DNA of 64,000 nt from Platynereis dumerilii (Eukaryota > Annelida > Polychaeta > Phyllodocida > Nereididae). This document shows, piece by piece, positions 23,191-34,900 of this stretch. Positions within the stretch are counted from its first letter, which is position 1. Each line of letters opens with the position of its first letter. The stretch spans positions 38,908,629-38,972,628 of the forward strand of contig JAPTHN010000011.1 of NCBI GenBank assembly GCA_026936325.1, in the 5' to 3' direction. The notes beneath the pieces were generated by a model, which was not told the origin of the DNA, did no database searches, and saw only the letters and a program-made list of their open reading frames with translations. Made by a program: the position numbers and the translations under genes.

Positions 23191-23640
23191 TACACATTTG
23201 ATAGATAGACCTACACATTTAAAATCATAGTGGAGCATGTGGGTACTTACGAGAAAAATGTTATTGCCACAATGTATAGGTTAATAAGCAGTATGAATAG
23301 GCAATAAGTGCACGATGTGTTTGCCTGGCCTAACATATCATTTCAGGTCACCGAAGACAAATGTTGTATTTACTTAACACCGAGTTTCTGTATTTTATTG
23401 CTGGCTTGCTTCCAAGGAAGTGATAAGTTATCTTTGTGGGATGTGAGTCATGTAGCAGTGCCTTGTATGGCTGCATTGTGGCCCCATATTGTGCATCTGA
23501 CTTCAGCACAAATCCTGCTCAGAACCAACCTTCGTGTGGAACACTGCACAGTTCAGGCATCACATGAATTCTGTGAGCAACTGCTGGAGGATGAATAATG
23601 GAGCAAGACACTGAACCAGCATATTGCCTTAACATCAGCA

Positions 23641-24131
23641 CTGACACCCACACCAATAACCATAGGCTTTTCTTAGATAGAGGCTCCACAGATGGTTTGA
23701 CATGTAAGAACCTTTTGGCATAAGCCCTGCTCGTTATAGACTGAGCGAAATGCTTTGTACTTACAGGAATTCGCGTTGAAGTAGACTTGGCAGGCACTGG
23801 AATCAAGCTATTTCACTCTACATGACGTATGGTAGAAAGCTACTCACGTGTGTCCAATTTTCATTCAGTAATATGTGTGTAAAGAACCTGTGAAGTCAAA
23901 GCTTCTTACATCAGGTAGTCTTGTTTATTTCAGCAAAAATGCAACCTTAAACAAACTGAAACTGTGAAATTTAGTATATCGCAACTTGGCAAGAGTTTCT
24001 TTCCTAATCCTCGTTAATCATCAAGTGTTGCTCTGTGATTGGTCACCAAATCATGCCTCCTGTGAGTGGACTTTGACTTGGGACTACGTTTGAAAATTCC
24101 AGACCGCATTTTATTAATCATCATCACCTCA
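23641..24131. other. no gene seen
   Basis: Non-coding AT-rich sequence between the end of duplication copy 1 and a microsatellite. I recognise no repeat or gene. Confidence 0.4.
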
Positions 24132-24163
24132 TCAGATTCACCACCTATCTATCTATCAATCTG

Positions 24164-24235
<72 letters not shown>

Positions 24236-24460
24236 CCTATCTATCGATCTATCTATCTATCTATCTACCTATCTACCTTTCTTTCTTTATTTCTTTCTTT
24301 CTTTCTTTCTTTCTTTCTTTTGATCTATCTATCTATCTATCTATCTATATCAATCAATCAATCAATCAATAAATCAATAAATCAATCAATCAATCAAACT
24401 ATCTATCTATCTATCTATCTATCTATATATCTATCTATCTATCTATCTACTTAATCTCTG
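24132..24460. repeat. (CTAT)n compound microsatellite
   Basis: A long run of CTAT tetranucleotides with embedded CTTT (about 24278-24320) and CAAT (about 24350-24400) blocks. The open frame through it is simple-sequence translation and not a gene. The stretch 24461-24898 that follows shows no gene. Confidence 0.95.
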
Positions 24461-24898
24461 TCTGGCAATCTGTCTTTGGATCCAATTGAAACGATTTTCT
24501 ATGTCTGAAAGCTCATCAGAATGCAGTCTGATATGTTCAAATATGGATGCACTGTGCAGGTGCCAGTCAAGCTTATAATCCAATTTTACATGCCAACCAA
24601 TCAAATTTAGTGTCATAAACGACAAAATGATGTGATTTTTTTATAAATAGTTTGTCTTCGACACTTGGTTCCTCAGTTTCATTGACAGCTTCGTATGTTG
24701 ATACCTGTGTACCATTGCTGAGATTAATCTTTGGAATGGACAGTGTTTCTACCACACGTCATGTGGGCTTCCATACGTCATGTAATGTATTTTTTAATGT
24801 GCAATTACTAATTTATTTTCCATTTCTGGACCCTGGGCTTAGGTGCTTTTGTTTCTGAATTAATATGCCATCTTACCAGGGACAGATGCAAATCCCTA

Positions 24899-24907
24899 CC
24901 TGTCTTA
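24899..24907. other. target-site duplication, left copy (foldback element)
   Basis: The 9-bp sequence cctgtctta directly precedes the element and is repeated exactly at 40147-40155. Confidence 0.88.
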
Positions 24908-25430
24908 AGGTCAGTGAAGTTCATTGGATATTGGATATTGGATATTGGATATTCGGCGGGTGAAGTTCATTGGATATTGGATATTGGATATTCGGCGAGT
25001 GAAGTTCATTGGATATTGGATGTTGGATATTCAAATCCAAACTTCAAAATTTGCAGTTTTTTGTTTTCCAGGGGTGGCTCTGTCAAATATCCAACAGCCA
25101 TTTGACATTGGATGTTTGATATTCAAAGATACAAAATTTGCAGATTTTGAATATCCAACGGAGTGGTGAAGTTCATTGGATATTGGATATTGGATATTCG
25201 GCGAGTGAAGTTCATTGGATATTGGATATTGGATATTCGGCGAGTGAAGTTCATTGGATATTGGATGTTGGATATTCAAATCCAAACTTCAAAATGTGCA
25301 GTTTTTTGTTTACCAAGGGTGGTTCTGTCAAATATCCAACAGCCATTTGACATTGGATGTTAGATATTCAAAGATACAGAATTTGCAGATTTTGAATATC
25401 CAACGGAGTGGTGAAGTCCATTGGATATTG
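24908..25430 (+). repeat. left outer domain of the foldback element
   Basis: Two larger units of about 250 bp. Each holds two or three subrepeats of about 39 bp (GGATATT heptamers followed by cggcgagtgaagttcatt), plus a spacer that includes ggtggctctgtcaaatatcc. It mirrors 39600-40146 in inverted orientation. Confidence 0.88.
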
Positions 25431-28335
25431 GATATTTGCCGATTTTGCAAATTATGCAAGGTCTCAAGTCTATATAGTAGATTGGATGTATTACCTGGTA
25501 TATTCATAGCCAAAGTTGTAAAATTAGCATATTTCTGTGCTCCAGGGGGGCTCTGGCCGAATATCCAACAGAGTAGTGAAGTTCATTGGATATTGGATAT
25601 TGGATATTCAAAGTTGCTGATATTGCAAATTATGCAAGGTCTCAAGTCTAAAATAGTAAATTGGATGTATTACCTGGTATACTCAAAGCCAAAGTTGTAA
25701 AATTTGCAAATTTCTGTGCTCAAGGGGGGCCCTAGGTGAATATCCAACAGAGTAGTGAAGTTCATTGGATATTGGATATTGGATATTCAAAGTTGCTGAT
25801 TTTGCTAATTATGCAAGGTCTCAAGTCTAAAATAGTAAATTGGATGTATTACCTGGTATATTCATAGCCAAAGTTGTAAAATAAGCATATTTCTGTGCTC
25901 AAGGGGGGCCCTAGATGAATATCCAACAGAGTAGTGAAGTTCATTGGATATTGGATATTGGATATTCAAAGTTGCTGATTTTGCAAAATATGCAAGGCCT
26001 CAAGTCTGGAATAGCAAATTGGATGTATTACGTGGTATATTCATAGCCAAAGTTGTAAAATTAGCATATTTCTCTGCTCAAGGGGGGCCCTAGACGAATA
26101 TCAAACAGAGTAGTGAAGTTCATTGGATATTGGATGTTGGATATTCAAATTTGCTAATTTTGCAAATTATGCAAGGTCTCAAGTCTAAAATAGTAAATTG
26201 GATGTATTACGTGGTATATTCAAAGCCAAAGTTGTAAAATAAGCATATTTCTGTGCTCAAGGGGGGCCCTTGCCGAATATCCAACGGTGAATCTAGTTCA
26301 TTGGATATTGGATATTGGATATTCAAAGTTGCTGATTTTGCAAATTATGCAAGGTCTCAAGTCTAAAATAGTACATTGGATGTATTACCTGGTATACTCA
26401 AAGCCAAAGTTGTAAAATTAGCATATTTCTGAGCTCAAGGGGGGCTCTGGCCGAATATCCAACAGAGTAGTGAAGTTCATTGGATGTTGGATATTGGATA
26501 TTCAAAGTTGCTGATTTTGCAAATTATGCAAGGCCTCAAGTCCAAAATAGTAAATTGGATGTATTACCTGGTATATTCATAGGCAAAGTTGTAAAATTAG
26601 CATATTTCTGTGCTCAAGGGGGGCTCTGGCCGAATATCCAACGGAGTAGTGAAGTTCATTGGATGTTGGATATTGGATATTCAAAGTTGCTGATATTGCA
26701 AATTATGCAAGGCTTCAAGTCTAAAATAGTAAATTGGCTGTATTACCTGGAATATTCATAGCCAAAGTTGTAAAATTAGCATATTTCTGTGCTCAAAGGG
26801 CCCTAGACGAATATCCAACGGAGTAGTGAAGTTCATTGGATATTGGATATTGGATATTCAAAGTTGCTGATTTTGCAAATTATGCAAGGTCTCAAGTCTA
26901 AAATAGTAAATTGGATGTATTACCTGGTATACTCAAAGCCAAAGTTGTAAAATAAGCATATTTCTGTGCTCCAGGGGGGCCCTAGACGAATATCCAACAG
27001 AGTAGTGAAGTTCATTTGATATTGGATATTGGATATTCAAAGTTGCTGATTTTGCAAATTATGCAAGGTCTCAAGTCTAAAATAGTAAATTGGATGTATT
27101 ACCTGGTGTATTCAAAGCCAAAGTTGTAAAATTAGCATATTTCTGTGCTCAAGGGGGGCTATGGCCGAATATCCAACAGAGTAGTGAAGTTCATTGGATA
27201 TTGGATAATCAAAGTTGCTGATTTTGCAAATTATGCAAGACCAAGGATCTAAAACAGTTAAATCAATGATTTACATACATTCTTCAAAGCCAAAGTGACA
27301 TAATTTGAAAATTTCTGTGCTAAAGGGGCACCAGTGATGAATATCCAATGGAAATCTCATTGGATATTGGATATTCAAATTTGCTTATTTTGCAACTTTG
27401 GGATGTCCAATGTTTGAAAAGAGTTAATTTAATAAAACATTGATGTTTTATACGTCCATATTTGCATAATTTGTAAATTTTTTGTTACCGGGACAACTAT
27501 TGTACAAAGGTCCAACGGTAGTTGCATGATAGACTTTTGATATCCAAAGTTGCCGACAAATTCTGGAGAAACAAACATCTGAGATAATAAATTAGATGTT
27601 TGACATAGAATATTGAAAGCCGAAGTGGTAACATTTTTGATCAAGGGGGGCCCTGGCCGAATATCCAACAGACTAGTGAAGTTCATTGGATATTGGATGT
27701 TGGATATTCAAAGTTGCTGATTTTGCAAATTATGCAAGGATTCAAGTCTAAAATAGTAAACTGGATGTATTACCTGGTATATTCAAATTTTGCAAACTAT
27801 GCAAGACCAAGGATCTAAAACAGTTAAAACGATGATTTGCATGTAATTCTAAGCCGGAGTGACGTAATTTGCACATCTTTGTGTTCGAGGGGCACCCCAG
27901 CCGAATATCCAATGGAAACTCATTGGATATTGGATATTCAAATTTGCTTATTTTGCCACTTCAGAATATATAATCATTGAGTTAATTGAATCATTGAGTT
28001 AACTGAATGAAATATCAATTGGTGATTTATATATCTAGATTTGCATAATTTGTCAATTTGTGGTTTCCAGGATTGCTCTTGGATAGACATCCAACGGGAG
28101 TCGGAAGATAAACTTTAGGTATTCAAAGTTGCCAACATCGCAAATAGAGTAGAAACAACATCTAGGATAGTGAATTGGATGTATTACAGAAAATATCAAA
28201 ATCCAGACTGTTAGGGTGAAACTTGGAGGAAACCATTGCCGTTTCAAGTTCATATTTTAGGATTAGTCAGACTCACTCAAGGAAGGTGCAACGTCTGCTA
28301 ATTGCACAATACTAAAATTTGGTAAATTTTTAGAG
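25430..28335 (+). repeat. left inner arm, about 179-bp tandem units
   Basis: Around twelve units of about 179 bp. Each contains gaagttcattggatattgg, a gctgattttgcaaattatgc block, caagtctaaaatagtaaatt, ggatgtattacctggtat and a G-run (aaggggggccct). Units become divergent toward the centre. The stretch 27290-27660 is the inverted partner of 32050-32450. Confidence 0.9.
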
Positions 28336-28338
28336 GTA

Positions 28339-29490
28339 CCGTAATATGGGGTGAATAGGGACACTGGGGTGAATCGGGACAGGATAGGGAAGAATTCTAT
28401 TTCTTCAAAAAACACATATTTCTCCTTAACTCAGGAAATATATTTTTGGCACATTAAATTTATAGCTGACATACCAGAGCAAATTTTCTTATAGTTTTAT
28501 ATTTCTAACTGCAAGCAGTGAGGAGCTGCAGTACTTTAAACTTAGCATTGCAGAAAGTGAATTCTCAAATGCTGGTCAGAACTTAGCATGCACTGTGAAA
28601 AGTATTAATACTAGAGCCACCAATCTTATAGGAAACTTTTAAAACTCAGTTTCGGCCAGTTGGAGGACCAGAATAGTAGACTAGATGTGAGATTATGTAA
28701 ATTTGGTCATGGGTTCAGATCCAGGGCAATGACAAAGTTCCGGAATTAACAAAAATAACCCTACTGATTTTCATTTGAATGTATTAGCATTGCTTTTTAA
28801 TGAATATTATTGAACTAAGTATGATTAATAGTCGATTTAGTCCAGAATTGTCATTCACTGGCAAAATTTCCAAAAAACTCCTTTTTTGATAGTTTTCTGT
28901 TATTTAATTTTTTTTTAATGTACGTATTAACAATGAATTTGATTTCAGATTTTCCTGAAAATACATTTTTGCCATGTTGAATATGTTTTCTAATATTTGC
29001 TCACAAGTAGCAATCACTTTAGAAAACTATTAAGTATTGATTGTGAAAATAAGGGAGTGTCCCGATTCACCCCAAAGTGTGGAGTGAATTGGGACAGTGG
29101 TTTTAAGGTTCTAGAGCATTGGAAATTTAACATATCAGTACAAGCTCTTGGGGATACTTTGACCTTGTGCTGGAACATAATTTGACACCATATTTTGATT
29201 TCTGAGTTTACTTTTGTTCATACTGGGGGGAGGGTTGGTCTAGTGGTAGCGTACTGGGCTGCCAATCGCTTGGTCCAGGGTTCGAATCCAGCTCTTGCTG
29301 GGTCACCTGAGCCTATGTTGGACGGCTGTTTCAATCATCCTTCGCCTCATTGCCGTGTCCTCCTCCTGTCCTAATTAGCCTACCAAGTGCGTAAATACAG
29401 GACTTAAAGCCCCAATCATCGATTCAATACTTTTGTTCATACTATGACCAAAAACCGGCCAATTCTGTCCCAATTCACCCCATGTTACGG
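28339..29490 (+). mobile_element. TA-flanked MITE A, interrupted by a SINE
   Basis: Ends read CCGTAATATGGGGTGAAT and its imperfect reverse complement, flanked by TA at 28337-28338 and 29491-29492. Without the SINE it is about 933 bp. The motif ggggtgaatcgggac or its complement recurs at both ends and in an internal palindrome near 29055-29095. A second copy lies inverted at 29849-30769. The TA duplication suggests the Tc1/mariner/pogo group. No transposase is encoded. Confidence 0.82.
29225..29428 (+). mobile_element. tRNA-derived SINE inserted in MITE A
   Basis: The same family as 398-607, with box A TGGTCTAGTGG and box B GGTTCGAATCC. It has exact 15-bp target duplications acttttgttcatact at 29210-29224 and 29429-29443. 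The partner MITE at 29849-30769 lacks it. The SINE therefore arrived after the two MITE copies separated. Confidence 0.92.
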
Positions 29491-29848
29491 TATTAACTTT
29501 AAAATTTCCAACCCTATCTCACTTGCAAAACACACAGGAACTGCAAAGAATACTATGTAGTTTGTCATCGGAAAAGTGCATGCAAATAAATACATGCCAA
29601 GCTTCATTGATGTTCTTTTACTCTTTTACAGTTAGAGGGGTATGTGCACTCGGGGTCGGCTGGCTCAGACAAAAATGAAGCAATCGACAATTACACAGGC
29701 ATAATTGCCTCATAATATCTATATACAGGCCTACAAATATAAGAACTTTAACAGAAATCGGAAAAGAGGTCTTTGAGATATTCAAGTTTTCATAAAGGGG
29801 GGCTTATTTCTGTTAATATTTATCCCATTAATTATTTTAAACCGTGTA

Positions 29849-30769
29849 CCGTAATATGGGGTGAATCGGGACAGAATTGGCCGTTTTTCTGTCATAGCAT
29901 GGTCAAAAATCAATCTAGAAATCAAAATTTGGTTTCAAATTGTGTCTGGGCACAAGGTCTAAGTACTCCCAGAAGCTTGAAATGATATTTTAAATTCCCA
30001 ATGCTCAAGGCCCAGAAAACCACTGTCCCAATTCACCCCATACTTTGGGGTGAATCGGGACAGTCCATTATTTCCACTATCAATACTCCCTACCTACTTT
30101 GAGTGATTTCTACTTGTGAATAAATATTAGAAAACATGTTCAACATGCCAGAAAAAAAATTGAGGAGAATCTGAAATCAATTTCATTGGTAATATGCAGA
30201 TTTTAAAAAATGTGATAAATGACACAAAACTGTTATAAACTGCAGTTTTCTTCTAATTTTTCTAGTAATTAATAATTCTGGACTAACTTTATTCCAAATT
30301 CAATATCATTCATCAAAAAGCCACGCCACTACACTCTAACGGAAATTAGTATGGTTATTTTGGTTAATCCTAAAACTTTGTCATGGACCTGGATCTGAAC
30401 CCAGGACCAAACAAATACAATCCCATATCCAGTCTTAATGTATGTTCTCCTAAAAGCACATCAGACAAATTTTAAAGTTTGCTGCAAGTTTGGTAGCTCT
30501 AGTATTTATACTTGAATTGGTACAAGTAAAGTTTTGACCAGCTTGTAAAAAGCCATTCCTGCAGCGCCAAGTTTAAGGAGCTGCAGCTCCTCACTGCCTG
30601 CAGTTAGAAATACAAAATTCTATCACATTATGCGTTTTTATGTTTACTAAACTTGTGCAAAAAAAATCAAATATCTAAAGCAAGTAGAAATTGGTGCTTT
30701 TGAGCAAATAAAATGTTTCCCTGGTCTGTCCCGATTCACCCCAGTGTCCCTATTCACCCCATATTACGG
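29849..30769 (-). mobile_element. TA-flanked MITE B, inverted partner of MITE A
   Basis: 921 bp, TA-flanked at 29847-29848 and 30770-30771, and the reverse complement of 28339-29490 minus the SINE. The two copies are separated by a 356-bp spacer (29493-29848) in which I see no gene, so the centre of the foldback element is itself a large inverted repeat. Confidence 0.82.
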
Positions 30770-30771
30770 TA

Positions 30772-31930
30772 CATTCCGAAAATTAGCAACTTTGAATATC
30801 CAACATCCAATGAATTTAGATTCTACTTCGGATATTGTTTTGGGCTCAGCTTGAAAAAAAAATCTACCAATCATGCTACTTTGGCTTTAAAAAAAATCCT
30901 ACATAGTAGGCCTACATCCAGTTTACGATTTCAGACCTCTGTTCTGACTGAATTTGCTAAATTGTCAATATTCTATGTATTTCAAACATTCAGTATCCAA
31001 TAAACTTGGCAAAAGTGAAAGGTTTTTCAAGGTTGTAAATCCATCAATTCTTTGTAAAATTAACCTTGAAGTTATGGATCATAAATTGATACATTTTTTT
31101 TAAAGCATAGCATACACAGAATTTGGTTTTCTGTAATTAGGGGAGTTAAATTGACTTGATAACTTAATATTACTCAAGGAGAGGTATGTTTTACTTCAGA
31201 TGTAAAACAAAATAGGGCTTTTTGTAGTTTGCTTCTCAGACCAAGAGCAGAACTACAGTATATGTTCAGTATATTTTTTTGCTACAAACTTATGTTGTAA
31301 TCACTGACCTACAGAAATGGGCACTACTCAATGCTCTTTTGCATAAGATGTGCAATGTGCATGACATCATCAGTTCAGGTGCTGTTGCTTGTAGATGGGA
31401 AGAATTTTTGCTGAGGAAATTTGTAAATTTTCCCTCTATAAGTGCTATTTTGAGCATGATTCCTCGTGAAACAGTGCATTTTTAACATAGTGGACAAATT
31501 TGGTCTCCCAGTCATTGCCAAAATAGTATTACTGGGAGACCAATTTTTTCCAGAGATTCACATTTATTGTACATTTGGTTGTCTATTTTAAAGTTCTCGA
31601 GTGACATTTGAATATGAAGCTTCTTTCCATACCAAAAATATATTTCTTCACTGTCATTACTGTTTAAAAATACTATATATTTCGGCTTACATCAACTTTT
31701 TCATACATTAAAAAATTTGCAAAACTCCGTTTGGTAGAAATTGGCCAAACTTCTAGAATGTTGCGTATCCCGGTGCCACAAATAAAAGGTCATTCCGATG
31801 GTCTCCCAGTCAAAAAATCCTGAAAAAATTCTCTGTCGTGAAATATATCTAATTGACATATTATAGCTAACATTGAAGAGTTGATCATACAAGAAAGGAC
31901 AAGAATCAGACAATTATTATTATAGATGAT
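30772..31930. other. central unique DNA of the foldback element
   Basis: The first 40 bp and a patch near 30980-31005 recall the arm repeat in minus orientation. The rest is unlike the arms. A small palindrome lies at 31499-31543 (ttggtctcccagt and its complement), with a third copy of that word near 31797. No reading frame here resembles a transposase. Confidence 0.5.
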
Positions 31931-34900
31931 AAGACAGGGACTGATCCGACAAGATTTGACAGAAAAAGCAATGTTTATCCAAGAGCAATCCTGGAAACCA
32001 CAAATTGACAAATTATGCAAATCTAGATATATAAATCCAACGGCCAGGGACCCCCTTGATCAAAAATTTTACCACTTCGGCTTTCAACATTCTATGTCAA
32101 ACATCCAATTTATTATCTCAGATGTTTGTTTCTCCAGAATTTGTCGGCAACTTTGGATATCAAAAGTCTATCATGCAACTACCGTTGGACCTTTGTACAA
32201 TAGTGGTCCCGGTAACAAAAAATTTACAAATTATGCAAATAAGGACGTATAAAACATCAATGTTTTATTAAATTAACTCTTTTCAAACATTGGACATCCC
32301 AAAGTAGCAAAATAAGCAAATTTGAATATCCAATATCCAACAAGATTTCCATTGGATATTCATCACTGGACACTGGTGCCCCTTTAGCACAGAAATTTTC
32401 AAATTATGTCACTTTGGCTTTGGCTTTGAAGAATGTATGTAAATCATTGATTTAACCGTTTTAGATCCTTGGTCTTGCATAATTTGCAAAATCAGGAACT
32501 TTGAATATGCTAATTTTACAATTTTGGCTTTGAATATTCCAGGTAATACATCCAATTTACTATTTTATACTTGAGACCTTGCATAATTTGCAAAATCAGC
32601 AACTTTGAATATCCAATATCCAATGAACTTCACTACTCTGTTGGATATTCGTCAAGGGCCACCCTTGAGCACAGAACTTTGCAAATTTTACAACTTTGGC
32701 TATGAATATACCACGTAATACATTCAATTTACTATTTTAGACTTGAGACCTTGCATAATTTGCAAAATCAGCAACTTTGAATATCCAATATCCAATATCC
32801 AATGAACTTCACTACTCTGTTGGATATTCGGCTGGGGCCCCCCTTGAGCACAGAAATTTGCAAATTTTACAACTTTGACTTTGAGTATACCAGGTAATAC
32901 ATCCAATTTACTATTTTAGACTTGAGACCTTGCATAATTTGCAAAATCAGCAACTTTGAATAACCAATATCCAATATCCAATGAGCTAGATTCACCTTTG
33001 GATATTCGGCAAGGGCCCCCCTTGAGCACAGAAATATGCTTATTTTACAACTTTGGCTATGAATATACCACGTAATACATCCAATTTACTATTTTAGACT
33101 TGAGACCTTGCATAATTTACAAAATCAGCAACTTTGAATATCCAATATCCAATATCCAATGAACTTCACTACTCTGTTGGATATTCGGCTGGGGCCCCCC
33201 TTGAGCAAATTTTACAACTTTGGCTATGAATATACCAGGTAATACATCCAACTTACTATTTTAGACTTGAGGCCTTGCATAATTTGCAAAATCAGCAACT
33301 TTGAATACCCAATATCCAATATCCAATGAACTTCACTACTCTGTTGGATATTCGTCAAGGGCCCCCCTTGAGCACAGAAATATGCAAATTTTACAACTTT
33401 GGCTATGAATATACCAGGTAATACATCCAATTTACTATTTTAGACTTGAGACCTTGCATAATTTACAAAATCAGCAACTTTGAATATCCAATATCCAATA
33501 TCCAATGAACTTCACTACTCTGTTGGATATTCGGCTGGGGCCACCCTTGAGCACAGAAATTTGCAAATTTTACAACTTTGGCTATGAATATACCAGGTAA
33601 TACATCCAATTTACTATTTTAGACTTGAGACCTTGCATAATTTGCAAAATCAGCAACTTTGAATATCCAATATCCAATATCCAATGAACTTCACTACTCT
33701 GTTGGATATTCGTCCAGAGCCCCCCTGGAGCATAGAAATATGCTAATTTTACAATTTTGGCTTTGAATATTCCAGGTAATACATCCAATTTACTATTTTA
33801 GACTTGAGACCTTGCATAATTTACAAAATCAGCAACTTTGAATATCCAATATCCAATGAACTTCACTACTCTGTTGGATATTCGGCCAGAGCCCCCCTGG
33901 AGCACAGAAATATGCTAATTTTACAATTTTGGCTTTGAATATTCCAGGTAATACATCCAATTTACTATTTTATACTTGAGACCTTGCATAATTTGCAAAA
34001 TCAGCAACTTGGAATATCAAATATCCAATATCCAATGAACTTCACTGCTCTGTTGGTTATTTGTCAAGGGCCCCCCTTGAGCACAGAAATTTGCAAATTT
34101 TACAACTTTGGCTATGAATATTCCAGGTAATACATCCAATTTACTATTTTAGACTTGAGACCTTGCATAATTTGCAAAATCAGCAACTTTGAATATCCAA
34201 TATCCAATATCCAATGAACTTCACTACTCTGTTGGATATTCGGCCAGAGCCCCCCTGGAGCACGGAAATATGCTAATTTTACAATTTTGGCTTTGAATAT
34301 TCCAGGTAATGCATCCAATTTACTATTTTGGACTTGAGACCTTGAATAAATTGCAAAATCAGCAACTTTGAATATCCAATATCCAATATCCAATGAACTT
34401 CACTACTCTGTTGGATATTCGGCCAGAGCCCCCCTGGAGCACAGAAATATGCTAATTTTACAATTTTGGCTTTGAATATTCCAGGTAATACATCCAATTT
34501 ACAATTTTAGACTTGAGGCCTTGCATAATTTGCAAAATCAGCAACTTTGAATATCCAATATCCAATATCCAATGAACTTCACTACTCTGTTGGATATTCG
34601 TCTAGGGCCCCCCTTGAGCACAGAAATTTGCAAATTTTACAACTTTGGCTATGAATATACCAGGTAATACATCCAATTTACTATTCTAGACTTGAGACCT
34701 AGCATAATTTACAAAATCAGCAACTTTGAATATCCAATATCCAATATCCAATGAACTAGATTCACGGTTGGAATTCGGCAAGGGCCCCCCTTGAGCACAG
34801 AAATATGCTTATTTTACAACTTTGGCTATGAATATACCACGTAATACATCCAATTTACTATTTTAGACTTGAGACCTTGCATAATTTGCAAAATCAGCAA

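Larger units (their letters stand above)
1560..23640 (+). repeat. segmental duplication, copy 1
   Basis: Read in order, this block matches 46076-62345 on the same strand, interrupted by insertions private to one copy. Examples: 1560-1720 with 46076-46235, 2530-4475 with 46236-48030, 6826-7320 with 48050-48870, 8530-9232 with 48875-50045, 17859-18890 with 50046-51885, 19553-20720 with 57515-60660, and 21010-23500 with 61000-62330. Identity by eye is roughly 85-90% in the best parts. No gene is recognisable in the shared sequence. Long stretches without other features (2530-4475, 8449-9232, 17859-19018, 19551-21000) belong to it. Confidence 0.85.

Noticed and set aside
24066-24323. Protein of 85 residues rich in repeated SIYL
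   Set aside because: Pure translation of the (CTAT)n microsatellite.
24908-25430. Telomere or interstitial telomeric repeat because of the GGATATT heptamers
   Set aside because: The animal telomere unit is TTAGGG. Here the heptamers are short blocks inside 39-bp subrepeats with element ends and a target duplication.
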